A DNA stretch of 64,000 bases. Origin: Saprospiraceae bacterium (lineage in GTDB: Bacteria; Bacteroidota; Bacteroidia; Chitinophagales; Saprospiraceae). The stretch covers positions 148,545 to 212,544 of the forward strand of contig JABWBR010000001.1 in the NCBI GenBank assembly GCA_013360405.1. Direction: 5' to 3'. This document shows positions 26,301 to 34,006 of this stretch, in pieces. Position 1 is the first letter of the stretch, and each line of letters opens with the position of its first letter. The notes beneath the pieces were generated by a model. The model made no database searches. It worked only from the letters and a program-made list of their open reading frames with translations, and was not told the origin of the DNA. A program made the position numbers and the translations under genes.

Positions 26301-28433
26301 TTAGCTGTGTGCTTCCGCCAGCTCCGCTTTGTGCGCTTCTATCAGCTTTTGCTGAATATCGTTGGGGACGGGGCTATACTCTGAAAACTTGAGGCTAAAC
26401 TTAGCCCGTCCTTGCGTAAGCGAACGCAGCGTAGAAGAATACATATACAATTCGGCCAGTGGCGCGCGGGCGATAATTTTCTGATAGTGCCCGTCGGAGT
26501 CCATACCGAGGATGATTGCGCGGCGCGTTTGCAAATCGCCCATCACATCGCCCATCACATCGTCGGAGCAAAGAATCTCGAGGTTGTAAATCGGTTCCAG
26601 CAACTGCGGGCCTGCATTCGTAAAGGCTTCGCGGAAGGCCTGGATAGAGGCGAGCATAAAGGCCATATCGTTGGAGTCAACCGGGTGCATCTTGCCATCG
26701 AAGATACTCACGCGGATATCCTGGCAATAAGAACCGGTAAGCGGGCCTTCTTCCATTTTAGACATGATACCCTTTTTGATCGCGCTGGAAAACTTGGCGT
26801 CGATTGAGCCGCCCACAATACACCACAGATAAGCCAATTTGCCGCCCCAGGGCAGGTTGTCGATCTCCGTATTTTTTACGGTAAGCTCGGAGGGGTTGGG
26901 CATGCCTTCGTGGAAAGGCTCTATACGCATATGCACTTCGGCAAATTGGCCGGCGCCGCCCGTTTGTTTCTTATGGCGGTACATCGTATTGGCCATCTTG
27001 GTGATCGTCTCGCGGTAGGCGATTCTCGGGCGGATAAAGTCCATCGTAACGCCCTGAGTACGTTCCACCCTGTTTTTAACGATTTCGAGGTGCAACTGCC
27101 CTTGTCCGTGCAGCAGGGTCTGCTTGAGCGTCTGCGATTGTTCGAGGATCAGCGTGGGGTCCTCTTCGGCAATGGCGTGCAGGGCCTTCATCAGCTTCTC
27201 CATATCGTTTTTGTTGGGAGGCTGCACGGCTACGGTCACGCGTGGATCGGGGAAATGCATCGGCTCGATGCGGCGGTCGTTGCCTTTGGGGTTGAGCGTT
27301 TGGTTGGTGTGCGTATTTTTGAGTTTCACCGTTACGCCGATATCGCCGGCGCGTAGCTCGTTGACCGGTTCGCGGTCTTTGCCGTTGGAGATATAAAGTT
27401 GGCCAAATCGCTCGGCGGTGCGATTATTGGCATTCACTAATTCGTCGCCGGCGCGCAACACGCCCGAGTAAATTTTGAAATAAGAAACCGTACCCACTTT
27501 GGGTTCTGTGACGGTTTTGTAAATAAAAACGGTCGTATCGCCGGCAGGATCGCAGGCAAGCGTGCCGCCTCCTTCGAGTTCGGCGGCAGGGCGCTCGGCA
27601 GGTGAGGGGCAAACATCGTTGATAAAGCCCATGATACGGCCGCTGCCCATGTTGTTGGTAGAAGAACAGCAAAATACCGGAAAGATCTGCTGGTTGGCAA
27701 TCGCAATGCGAAGCCCCATCGCTAAATCTTCTTCGGAAAGCGTGCCCTGCTCAAAAAATCGCTCCATCAAACCCTCTTCGTTTTCGGCTGCGGCTTCCAC
27801 CAATGCGTTGTGCATAGCCAGCGCGCGGTCTTTTTCTGAATCGGGAATGGGTTTCTTTTCGGGTTTGCCGCCGCCGGCGGGAAATACATAGGTAGTCATG
27901 CGAAGCACGTCGACAATCGTATTAAAGCCCGTGCCGGCATTGAGCGGGTATTGGATGGGGATTACCCTGTGGCCGAAGCGGTTGCGCGCCTGTTCCAGCG
28001 TAGTGTCGTAATCGGCTTTTTCGTGGTCGAGTTGGTTGATCACAAAAATAGTGGGCGCTTTAAAGCGCTCAATGTATTCCCATATGAGCTCCGTGCCCAC
28101 TTCCACGCCGCTTTTGGCATTGAGCAGCATAACCGCCGTATCGGCAACCTTTAGCGAAGACACCACCTCGCCTACAAAGTCGTCAAAACCCGGAGTGTCT
28201 ATAACGTTGATCTTGGATTCTTTCCAGGTATCGTGCAAAAGCGTGCTGAATATAGAATTGCCGCGTTCGTGCTCTATATCTGTATAATCGGAAACGGTAT
28301 TTCCTTCTTCCACTTTGCCCCTGCGTCCTATCGTCTTAGACTCAAAAAGCATGGTTTCCGCAAAAGTGGTTTTGCCTGCCCCCGGGTGGCCCAACAATAC
28401 GACGTTTCTGATGTGTTTGGTATCGAAGCTCAT
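26301..28433 (-). CDS. EF-G paralogue (EF-G2-like) with altered GTPase catalytic motif
   Basis: The protein has 710 residues, the usual EF-G length, with recognisable domains I-V. The P-loop is intact (GHPGAGKTT, 15-23). Switch I reads HERGNSIFS in place of the usual ERGITI core. Switch II reads DTPGFDDF (79-86), so the catalytic His of DTPGHVDF is replaced by Phe83. The G4 motif is NQLD (133-136) rather than NKMD. Canonical EF-G translocates tRNA-mRNA on the ribosome using GTP. In Bacteroides thetaiotaomicron a second EF-G supports slow translocation without GTP hydrolysis under carbon starvation; this protein may be of that type. It is not next to ribosomal protein genes, which supports a paralogue rather than housekeeping fusA. 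Confidence 0.88.
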   Translation of the reverse strand: MSFDTKHIRNVVLLGHPGAGKTTFAETMLFESKTIGRRGKVEEGNTVSDYTDIEHERGNSIFSTLLHDTWKESKINVIDTPGFDDFVGEVVSSLKVADTAVMLLNAKSGVEVGTELIWEYIERFKAPTIFVINQLDHEKADYDTTLEQARNRFGHRVIPIQYPLNAGTGFNTIVDVLRMTTYVFPAGGGKPEKKPIPDSEKDRALAMHNALVEAAAENEEGLMERFFEQGTLSEEDLAMGLRIAIANQQIFPVFCCSSTNNMGSGRIMGFINDVCPSPAERPAAELEGGGTLACDPAGDTTVFIYKTVTEPKVGTVSYFKIYSGVLRAGDELVNANNRTAERFGQLYISNGKDREPVNELRAGDIGVTVKLKNTHTNQTLNPKGNDRRIEPMHFPDPRVTVAVQPPNKNDMEKLMKALHAIAEEDPTLILEQSQTLKQTLLHGQGQLHLEIVKNRVERTQGVTMDFIRPRIAYRETITKMANTMYRHKKQTGGAGQFAEVHMRIEPFHEGMPNPSELTVKNTEIDNLPWGGKLAYLWCIVGGSIDAKFSSAIKKGIMSKMEEGPLTGSYCQDIRVSIFDGKMHPVDSNDMAFMLASIQAFREAFTNAGPQLLEPIYNLEILCSDDVMGDVMGDLQTRRAIILGMDSDGHYQKIIARAPLAELYMYSSTLRSLTQGRAKFSLKFSEYSPVPNDIQQKLIEAHKAELAEAHS

Positions 28434-28590
28434 AAGCCATTATACTTTTGATGTGATCAATGAAGTCGCTATAAGTTGCGTTCGTTTTTGGCGCAATGAA
28501 AATATCAAAAGAATGGAAACGAGCAAAATTATCAACGGTGTTTTGTCAAAAGCTTTGGTGACTTTTGTCAAACCCGCGTATTTTGGGGGG
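28434..28590. other. Upstream region of the EF-G-like gene, no gene seen
   Basis: The gap between the EF-G-like gene and the DUF2007 gene (28434-28738) holds a terminator for the latter and presumably the promoter of the former. A 60-codon hydrophobic ORF on the minus strand (28440-28622) overlaps the terminator and has no recognisable relatives, so I do not call it. Confidence 0.5.
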
Positions 28591-28626
28591 TAAAAAAAGA
28601 AAAGTGCAGCTAAAAGCCACACTTTT
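28591..28626 (-). terminator. Intrinsic terminator of the DUF2007 gene
   Basis: On the minus strand AAAAGTG (complement of 28620-28626) pairs with CACTTTT (complement of 28600-28606) and is followed by CTTTTTTT. The intervening bases can extend the stem. Confidence 0.7.
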
Positions 28627-28738
28627 CACAAATAAAACTAAACCCCAGTTATAATTCTTACCTCCAGGATAAGCACCTGAAGTCTCTATTCAACGAATGA
28701 ATCGCAAATATATGATGCGTTTGGCGAAAAAAAAATAG

Positions 28739-28948
28739 TTAATCGATGAACCCGTTTTCCTGCAGCACCCCTATTGCGGCCTCCGCTTTGTCTTCCGGCA
28801 CGATAAGCTCGGCCTCTCCAATAGCTGGGAAGTTGGGGTCGGGACCGCGATAAATATGGCTCTCAATGCCGTTTTGCTTGAGCGCGTCTTCCGCTAATTT
28901 GGCTTGAAATACATCAGCGGCAATAAACACTTTCGTCCACCCTTCCAT
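28739..28948 (-). CDS. DUF2007 domain protein
   Basis: The protein has 69 residues and reads as a single DUF2007 (putative signal-transducing, ferredoxin-like) fold: VFIAADVFQAKLAEDALKQNGI, then YRGPDP, then AELIVPEDKAEAAIGVLQENGF. These small proteins are widespread; their biochemical role is unknown and a PII-like binding role has been suggested from structure. It stands alone, with its own terminator downstream. The 216-bp divergent gap to the cytochrome gene shows no other gene. Confidence 0.85.
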   Translation of the reverse strand: MEGWTKVFIAADVFQAKLAEDALKQNGIESHIYRGPDPNFPAIGEAELIVPEDKAEAAIGVLQENGFID

Positions 28949-29164
28949 AATGCATTGGTTTTAAGTTGATAAATTAGAAACGCCGCACTGAATTGGGCGT
29001 TTTGATTAGGACTTTTTGTAAATTTACAACAATTGACTGAAAAACTCAAGTACAGCCACTCAATTTAGCCCGCTCTCGCCCAGATAAACAACTACAAAAC
29101 GAATACCCGAATTGTGAGTTGACACTTTTTATTTCATAACCAACTTTAAATTTGAACACCGATC

Positions 29165-30127
29165 ATGAAAAAAGTGCTTAAAGTAGTTGCCTGGCTTCTG
29201 GGCATCGCGTTACTTATCGTAGCCGGCGTGGCTACCTGGATCAATTTCGCCCCCGCGCCCGTTTACGATCCGCCCACCATACCCGAGCTCACCGTAGAAG
29301 TTACGCCCGAACGAGTCGCCCAAGGGGCCAAAATTGCCTCTATGCAATGCGTCATCTGCCATACCGGCAGCGATGGCAAGCTGAGCGGCCAGCAAATCAA
29401 AGACGCACCCAAAGCTTTTGGGAAATTTTATTCGGCTAATATCACTAAACATCCCGATCGGGGAATCGGCAAGTGGACCGACGGAGAGATCTATTATTTC
29501 CTGCGCACCAGCCTGCGCAAAGACGGCAGATTTGCCTCCCCCGCCATGCCCAAATTCCCGAAAGCCACCGACGAAGACCTCTATTCCGTGATCGCCTGGC
29601 TGCGCTCCGACGATCAGCGCCTGGAACCCAGCGACAGGGGCTCACATCCCCAGGAACTCACCTTCCTGGCCAAGGGATTAATGAAATTTGTGTTTAAACC
29701 CTATCCTTTTCCTACGCAACCTATAGCCTTGCCCGATACGACTAATGCAGTTGAATTGGGGCGCTACCTGGCCACCGGCCTCTATGGTTGCTATGATTGC
29801 CATTCTGCCGATTTTGCCACCAACAACGCCCTCGAACCCGAAAAATCCGTCGGATTTTTCGGCGGCGGCAATCCCATGCTCGATATGGAAGGCAACGTGA
29901 TGCCCTCCGCAAATATCTCCCCCGACCCGGAAACCGGTATCGGCAGTTGGACGGAAGAACAGTTTGTGCAAACCGTGAAACACGGCAGAAGACCCGATGG
30001 TACCTCCATTCGCTATCCTATGCTGCCGCATACGCCCCTCACCGACGGCGAAGTGAAGGCCATCTATGCCTACCTGCGCACGGTGCCGCCTATCAAAAAC
30101 AAGGTGGACCGCCCCGTATTTGATTAA
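29165..30127 (+). CDS. Membrane-anchored dihaem cytochrome c
   Basis: The protein has 320 residues. An N-terminal transmembrane anchor (about 5-27) precedes two cytochrome c domains, each with a haem-attachment motif: CVICH (62-66) and CYDCH (209-213). Distal Met ligands are plausible in ASPAMPKFP and in IRYPMLPHTP. It resembles the cytochrome subunits that accept electrons from periplasmic sugar or alcohol dehydrogenases, but no such dehydrogenase is adjacent. It would carry electrons on the periplasmic face. It appears monocistronic, followed by a repeat-bearing gap. Confidence 0.88.
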   Translation: MKKVLKVVAWLLGIALLIVAGVATWINFAPAPVYDPPTIPELTVEVTPERVAQGAKIASMQCVICHTGSDGKLSGQQIKDAPKAFGKFYSANITKHPDRGIGKWTDGEIYYFLRTSLRKDGRFASPAMPKFPKATDEDLYSVIAWLRSDDQRLEPSDRGSHPQELTFLAKGLMKFVFKPYPFPTQPIALPDTTNAVELGRYLATGLYGCYDCHSADFATNNALEPEKSVGFFGGGNPMLDMEGNVMPSANISPDPETGIGSWTEEQFVQTVKHGRRPDGTSIRYPMLPHTPLTDGEVKAIYAYLRTVPPIKNKVDRPVFD

Positions 30128-30144
30128 TAGCGAATTTTTGGGAT

Positions 30145-30175
30145 GAGCGTGTGGGAGTGTGAGAAATTCACGCTC
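30145..30175. repeat. GAGCGTGTGGGAGTGTGAGA repeat, first copy
   Basis: The 20-mer at 30145-30164 occurs again unchanged at 46458-46477. Here it is followed by AATTCACGCTC, so GAGCGTG (30145-30151) and CACGCTC (30169-30175) can pair and form a hairpin after the cytochrome gene. Confidence 0.8.
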
Positions 30176-30291
30176 CTACTCGCTATTCACTCTGCCACTG
30201 GAGAGTAAGAAAAAATTAGCTATTAAAACTTAACTTTACATTGAAACGTTTTTTGAATAAGTATTGTTATAGTTTTTAAATTAGCCATGTC

Positions 30292-30501
30292 ATGGTACAA
30301 ACAATCACAATTGACATTATTAACGAAAAGGCTATCAGGCTCTTGGAAGATTTAGAGCATCTGCAGCTCATACGCTTGCACAGAGATCACGTGAAGGGGA
30401 TAGATGCTAACTTAGCAGCTCGTTACAAGGGAGCTATGACTAAACAACCATTGAACGAAGTTGACGAGCAGTTAGATGACCTTCGCAACGGTTGGGAATG
30501 A
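30292..30501 (+). CDS. Antitoxin of a VapBC-like module
   Basis: The protein has 69 residues beginning MVQTITIDIINEKAIRLLEDLEHL. The N-terminal strand-helix resembles the ribbon or helix start of many type II antitoxins, and the acidic C-terminus (NEVDEQLDDLRNGWE) fits a toxin-binding tail. Its TGA stop overlaps the toxin ATG (ATGA at 30498-30501), which indicates translational coupling. The identification rests mainly on size and on the PIN toxin partner. By family rule it should bind and neutralise the toxin and autorepress the operon. The pair is AT-richer than the genes on either side, as expected of a mobile module. Confidence 0.75.
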   Translation: MVQTITIDIINEKAIRLLEDLEHLQLIRLHRDHVKGIDANLAARYKGAMTKQPLNEVDEQLDDLRNGWE

Positions 30502-30884
30502 AATATCTTTGGGATACTAATACCGCTATATATTACCTCCAGCAGCAATTCCCGGCGTCTGCTGAAGAGTTCATGGATGTAATTATTGCTGAATCTACAC
30601 CTTGCATATCGGCGATTACCGAAATAGAATTACTATGCTGGAAGGCTACTACGGAAAGAGATGCAGAAGTGTTAAAAAAATTTATTGATAGCATACTTAT
30701 TATAGAATTAGAACAGCCTATTAAACTCAAAACTGCTGATATACGAAAAGAGCATAAAATTAAACTTCCTGATGCAATAATTGCAGCTACTGCAACCGTC
30801 TATAATCTTACATTAGTTACTCGAAACATAAAGGACTTTAAAAACATTCCAGCCATGAATTTGGTCAATCCGTGGGATAAATAG
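30498..30884 (+). CDS. PIN domain toxin, VapC-like ribonuclease
   Basis: The protein has 128 residues from ATG 30498 (overlapping the antitoxin stop); an in-frame GTG/TTG start slightly upstream is not needed. Acidic residues of the PIN active site are in place: Asp7 (LWDTNTAIYYL), Glu44 (SAITEIELL), Asp92 (LPDAIIAATA) and Asp113 (TRNIKDFKNI). VapC toxins are Mg2+-dependent endoribonucleases that cut tRNA or rRNA and stop growth when the antitoxin is lost. All motifs look intact, so the toxin is probably active. The RNA target cannot be predicted. Confidence 0.9.
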   Translation: MKYLWDTNTAIYYLQQQFPASAEEFMDVIIAESTPCISAITEIELLCWKATTERDAEVLKKFIDSILIIELEQPIKLKTADIRKEHKIKLPDAIIAATATVYNLTLVTRNIKDFKNIPAMNLVNPWDK

Positions 30885-30897
30885 CATTTCTCGCTCA

Positions 30898-32055
30898 TCA
30901 CTCCGCCATATCAGGGTCCTTTACCTCTACCCAGTCAAAAGCGGCGGGGATGGCATCTGCGCATTTGGGCGAGCCATCGTCAAACGTCCAGCCGTGAAAA
31001 GCGGCCAGGGCTATATAGGCGGGAGTGAAATCCAAGGTGGTTTCATGATATAAAATGAAGCCGCTCCAGTCATAATCTTGTTTGATATAGACTCTGCATA
31101 AATTACCCTTGATGATCAATTTGATGTAATTAAGGCTAGCAGGGTACTTTAAGTTATCAGCAAATAGACTCTTAACGGGGTAGGCACTTGGAAAGATATC
31201 TCCATTTTTTTTAATGTCGATTACTATAAATTCCAAAGAGCCCAAACTGCCCTCTGATTCGTTAATATCGTATATAGCAAATGAGAAATTAAAGCGGATA
31301 TGGTGTTTCCTGTCTTTATGGCGATCGAATAAAATTAGCCCGGCCTGCTGATGCAACTGGTAAGGCTGAAAATTGACGATTTTGCAGGTAATCTCCAGGT
31401 TCTCTCCTTGGATCGCCTTCGAAACCAGGTTTGTTATGACTCTCTTTTCGTTGGGTTTTACCCAGTAATCTCCGGCCAGGGTATACAACGTCAGTACTCC
31501 CGTATCGTGTTGCTGATGCCAATACGAAGAATCGTAATTCGATATTTCCCATCCTCTTGCCGTCATACTATCGGGATGCGTAGAAGTAAAATCTTCCCGC
31601 CAATACCGGGTAGTTTTTGAGGTATTTTGAATAATAGCAGAACCGGCAATTAAGCAAACTAAAACGCCTAAAAGGGCCAAAATACGCCCGGAAAGCAAAT
31701 TGGAACGGGCAGGCTGAACATTCGAAGCAGCTTCGCCGGCAATATACTTCTCCAGAATATGCAGGAAATCTTTGCCAAAAGAAGGGCGCTCCAACTGGTC
31801 GGGCGGGCAAATGTCGGGATCCGTATAATAGAATAATTTGCGAAACCGGTTTAAGCTCAGGGAGGCCACATCCACATTCGGCAGTGCGGCTGTCATATCT
31901 TCCTGCAAGGCTTCGTAAGCGCCAAGGTAGGTTTTTGCCTCTATCTCTTTACCCAGGGGCTGCCGTTCCCTAAAACGAAACCGGAGTCTTTCCCTGAGCG
32001 ATTGAAGTTCCGGCGGGGAAAGCAGCCTGGTTTTGGAGTAGGAGTTGTTTGGCAT
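30898..32055 (-). CDS. Single-pass membrane protein with lectin-like external domain
   Basis: The protein has 385 residues. The N-terminal cytoplasmic part (about 1-120) is charged and helical (LRERLRFRFRERQPLG, SLSLNRFRKLFYYTD) and matches nothing I can name. One transmembrane helix follows (about 125-142, ILALLGVLVCLIAGSAII). The external part (about 150-385) has beta-rich, aromatic-rich sequence (WREDFTS, GVLTLYTLAGDYW, AGLILFDRHKDRKHH, FDWVEVKD) resembling DUF1349/concanavalin-like jelly-roll domains. A sensor that binds a glycan or debris outside and signals inside is conceivable but unproved. It lies beside the sigma/protease modules and next to a broken MopE-like gene. Confidence 0.55.
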   Translation of the reverse strand: MPNNSYSKTRLLSPPELQSLRERLRFRFRERQPLGKEIEAKTYLGAYEALQEDMTAALPNVDVASLSLNRFRKLFYYTDPDICPPDQLERPSFGKDFLHILEKYIAGEAASNVQPARSNLLSGRILALLGVLVCLIAGSAIIQNTSKTTRYWREDFTSTHPDSMTARGWEISNYDSSYWHQQHDTGVLTLYTLAGDYWVKPNEKRVITNLVSKAIQGENLEITCKIVNFQPYQLHQQAGLILFDRHKDRKHHIRFNFSFAIYDINESEGSLGSLEFIVIDIKKNGDIFPSAYPVKSLFADNLKYPASLNYIKLIIKGNLCRVYIKQDYDWSGFILYHETTLDFTPAYIALAAFHGWTFDDGSPKCADAIPAAFDWVEVKDPDMAE

Positions 32056-32104
32056 TGGGAGTCAATTAGTTAGTGTACCTGAACAAAAATAGGAATAGTC
32101 GGGA

Positions 32105-32400
32105 ATATATATCAGGAATAGGATAAAATTTAATGTATTCTATGGCAAGGCTATATTCGGTACTAATCTGGCAATAAACACGAACATTACTGAATTTTGC
32201 GATGACATCGACGACGACTTCGGCACGATAGTCGATGACAATCTGCCCCTGACTATGTATGACCCCGATGCCGATAATGACGGATTTGGTGTCGGAAGCG
32301 GTCAAGAATTTTTCAGCCTCCCGGCATGGGTTTTGGGCTGCAAAATGGCGACTGCGACGACTCCAATCCGCGCATTTTAATCTCTGGAGCCAAGACCGTA
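32105..32400 (+). pseudogene. Remnant of a MopE-like putative metal-binding repeat protein
   Basis: In frame from about 32123 the plus strand reads NITEFCDDIDDDFGTIVDDN and then YDPDADNDGFGVGSGQEFF. A +1 shift near 32320 moves it to MGFGLQNGDCDDSNPRI. Together these reproduce the repeat of MopE-type proteins (DADGDGYG..., GDCDDSNP-x-INPGA, TEICDGIDNDCDG), with substitutions such as CDG to FGT. There is no start, signal peptide or C-terminus. The fragment ends against the 3' end of the convergent TPR membrane gene. I read it as a decayed fragment of a secreted protein left by a deletion. Confidence 0.7.
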
Positions 32401-32401
32401 G

Positions 32402-33256
32402 CTACAATTTTAACTCCCTCACCCGCTGATAAAACGGATGATCGGGATCATCCAAAATCCGCTTGCGCAATTGGTCAAACGCGGCTTGCTTCTCCGGCAG
32501 CCTGGCCAAATAACACAACAGCAAATTCCATTCCGCATCGTATTTGTACGACAGGCTTTTTTCTGCTAATTGCTGGAAATCGGCGGCGGCCTTGTCGAAG
32601 TTGTCGAGCTGGAAGTAGGCGTGGGCGCGCAGCTTCAGCGATTCGGTGAGTTGATCGGGGCTGGGGGATCTTAATAGTCGGACGACTAGTTTCCAGTCTT
32701 TGTTATTGTATGCCTCCACGGCGCGCTCAAAATCCGATGGGGTGACGGTGTCTTCAGGCTCGCCCGACCGAAGGCCGGAGGCGTCGTACGGCACGTACAA
32801 CTCTTCGGCCAGGGCAAGATATTCGATTTTTTGGGGCGCCTTCTCGGCTGGAGGCGGTGAGATCACAGGCGGCTTTTGGGGGGCAGTTGGTTGTTTGGGG
32901 GGCTGGGGTTGGTCTTTTGCGATGGGTAGTTGCGGCGCCGGACCCGAGAATTGCCGGGTCATTAACCATACGCTTAGCGCCAGTACCACTATGGCCGCAG
33001 CAGCAAGGGCCCAGCGCATGGATAAAAAAAAGCTGCCTCGGTGGCCGCCACTGCTTGCGGTAGCAGCTTCCATTTCGCGGCGAAAGGCTTTGATGTCCTC
33101 TTCGCCGGTGGCTTTTATCGCATCGCGCAGGATGTTTACTTCTTCCGATAAATCGGGGTCGGCGCGGATTTCTTTTTCAAAATCGGCACGTTCACCGGGG
33201 GCTAGCCGGTTGAGAATGTAAGCTTCTATTTTTTCGTGTGTAGTGTTTTTTTTCAT
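32402..33256 (-). CDS. Membrane protein with anti-sigma-like N-terminus and TPR-like periplasmic domain
   Basis: The protein has 284 residues. The N-terminal segment (EKIEAYILNRLAPGERADFEKEIRADPDLSEEV) is the pattern seen at the start of many membrane anti-sigma factors. One transmembrane helix (about 82-99) is followed by a Pro/Gln-rich linker (about 105-145) and a helical TPR-like region (about 175-284; LKLRAHAYFQLDNFDKAAADFQQLAEKS, AEWNLLLCYLARL). The sigma factor gene lies 76 bp upstream on the same strand. The TPR-CHAT gene diverges from that sigma gene. I infer that this protein holds the sigma factor and that its TPR part senses something in the periplasm. It carries no zinc motif. Confidence 0.72.
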   Translation of the reverse strand: MKKNTTHEKIEAYILNRLAPGERADFEKEIRADPDLSEEVNILRDAIKATGEEDIKAFRREMEAATASSGGHRGSFFLSMRWALAAAAIVVLALSVWLMTRQFSGPAPQLPIAKDQPQPPKQPTAPQKPPVISPPPAEKAPQKIEYLALAEELYVPYDASGLRSGEPEDTVTPSDFERAVEAYNNKDWKLVVRLLRSPSPDQLTESLKLRAHAYFQLDNFDKAAADFQQLAEKSLSYKYDAEWNLLLCYLARLPEKQAAFDQLRKRILDDPDHPFYQRVRELKL

Positions 33257-33298
33257 GCGCTATGTTATTTTTTTACCACAGAGTTAAACGGAGTAATT

Positions 33299-33325
33299 GG
33301 TGAACGGTAAACGTTCACCCTCTCT
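33299..33325. repeat. Dispersed repeat core, copy C, followed by CT-rich run
   Basis: GGTGAACGGTAAACGTTC then ACCCTCTCT matches the copy A core for 22 bases. It is followed by CCCTCTCTC units up to about 33355. It lies between the sigma gene and its TM/TPR partner on the minus strand. Confidence 0.8.
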
Positions 33326-33332
33326 CCCTCTC

Positions 33333-33926
33333 TCATTCTCTCCCTCTCTCCCTCCCATCCGTGCGTAACTCCCGGTACCGCGGGTCGGCTTTGACTAATG
33401 CAATCAGCCGTTCCTGGCAGATGTGTTTGCGTTTTCGGGCGTAGCCGTAGCTAAACCCCAATGCTTCGGCCACCTCTTCCATGTTTTTGTCAGTGTGCCA
33501 GGACAGGCTCATCAACTGCCGGCAGTCTTCCTGTAGCTGGGCGAATTTCTCGCGCATCAGCTTCATTCGTTCGGTTTCTTCCAGGGCTTGATCCATTTCC
33601 TGCACCTTATTGAGTACCACTTCATCGTCAGTTGTTACCCCGCTTTCGAATTTTTTTCTACGAAAGCGTTTATACCATAGTCTTTTGCAGATTTCGAACA
33701 GGTAGGTAGAAAACGAGGCAGTGAGCTCGAGTTCTCCGTCGCGCAATTTGCGATAGATGGCCTCAAGTGCGTCCATGAAAATATCGCGGGCGTCTTCATC
33801 CGTGCCGCTGTTTTGGCGGATGAATGCGGCCACCATGGGCAGGAATTCGCTGAATACCCCCCTGATCACTTCCGGGCGGTGGTGGCGGATACCGTCGAGA
33901 TAATAGGTGTTGGGGTGTAATGGCAT
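33333..33926 (-). CDS. ECF-type sigma factor divergent from the TPR-CHAT gene
   Basis: The protein has 197 residues from ATG 33926 (MPLHPNTYYLDGIRHHRPEV); an upstream in-frame start at 33989 would overlap the divergent promoter. Region 2 is visible in DEDARDIFMDALEAIYRKL and SFSTYLFEICKRLWYKRFRR. Region 4 is in QLQEDCRQLMSLSWHTDKNMEEVAEALGFSYGYARKRKHICQERL. The C-terminal CRQLM...GFSYGYARKRK pattern characterises a Bacteroidota ECF subgroup. It is divergently transcribed from the secreted TPR-CHAT gene, with start codons 80 bp apart, so it may control that promoter. Confidence 0.88.
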   Translation of the reverse strand: MPLHPNTYYLDGIRHHRPEVIRGVFSEFLPMVAAFIRQNSGTDEDARDIFMDALEAIYRKLRDGELELTASFSTYLFEICKRLWYKRFRRKKFESGVTTDDEVVLNKVQEMDQALEETERMKLMREKFAQLQEDCRQLMSLSWHTDKNMEEVAEALGFSYGYARKRKHICQERLIALVKADPRYRELRTDGRERGRE

Positions 33927-34006
33927 GTAAAAGCGTGTTTTAGGTCTCCAGGGTAAAAATAGGGAAATTGGCAAAAGTTTTACGGGCAATTAGTAAATTC
34001 GCATAT

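Noticed and set aside
28440..28622. Small hydrophobic 60-codon ORF between DUF2007 and EF-G-like genes
   Set aside because: It overlaps the terminator hairpin and has no start context or recognisable relatives.
29147..29154. TAAATTTG as a -7 box for the cytochrome gene
   Set aside because: It would place the transcription start about 4 bases before the start codon and lacks a well-spaced upstream TTG.
32326..32649. 107-codon plus-strand ORF as a gene
   Set aside because: Its first 25 codons are the shifted end of the MopE-like relic, and the rest is antisense to the TM/TPR gene.
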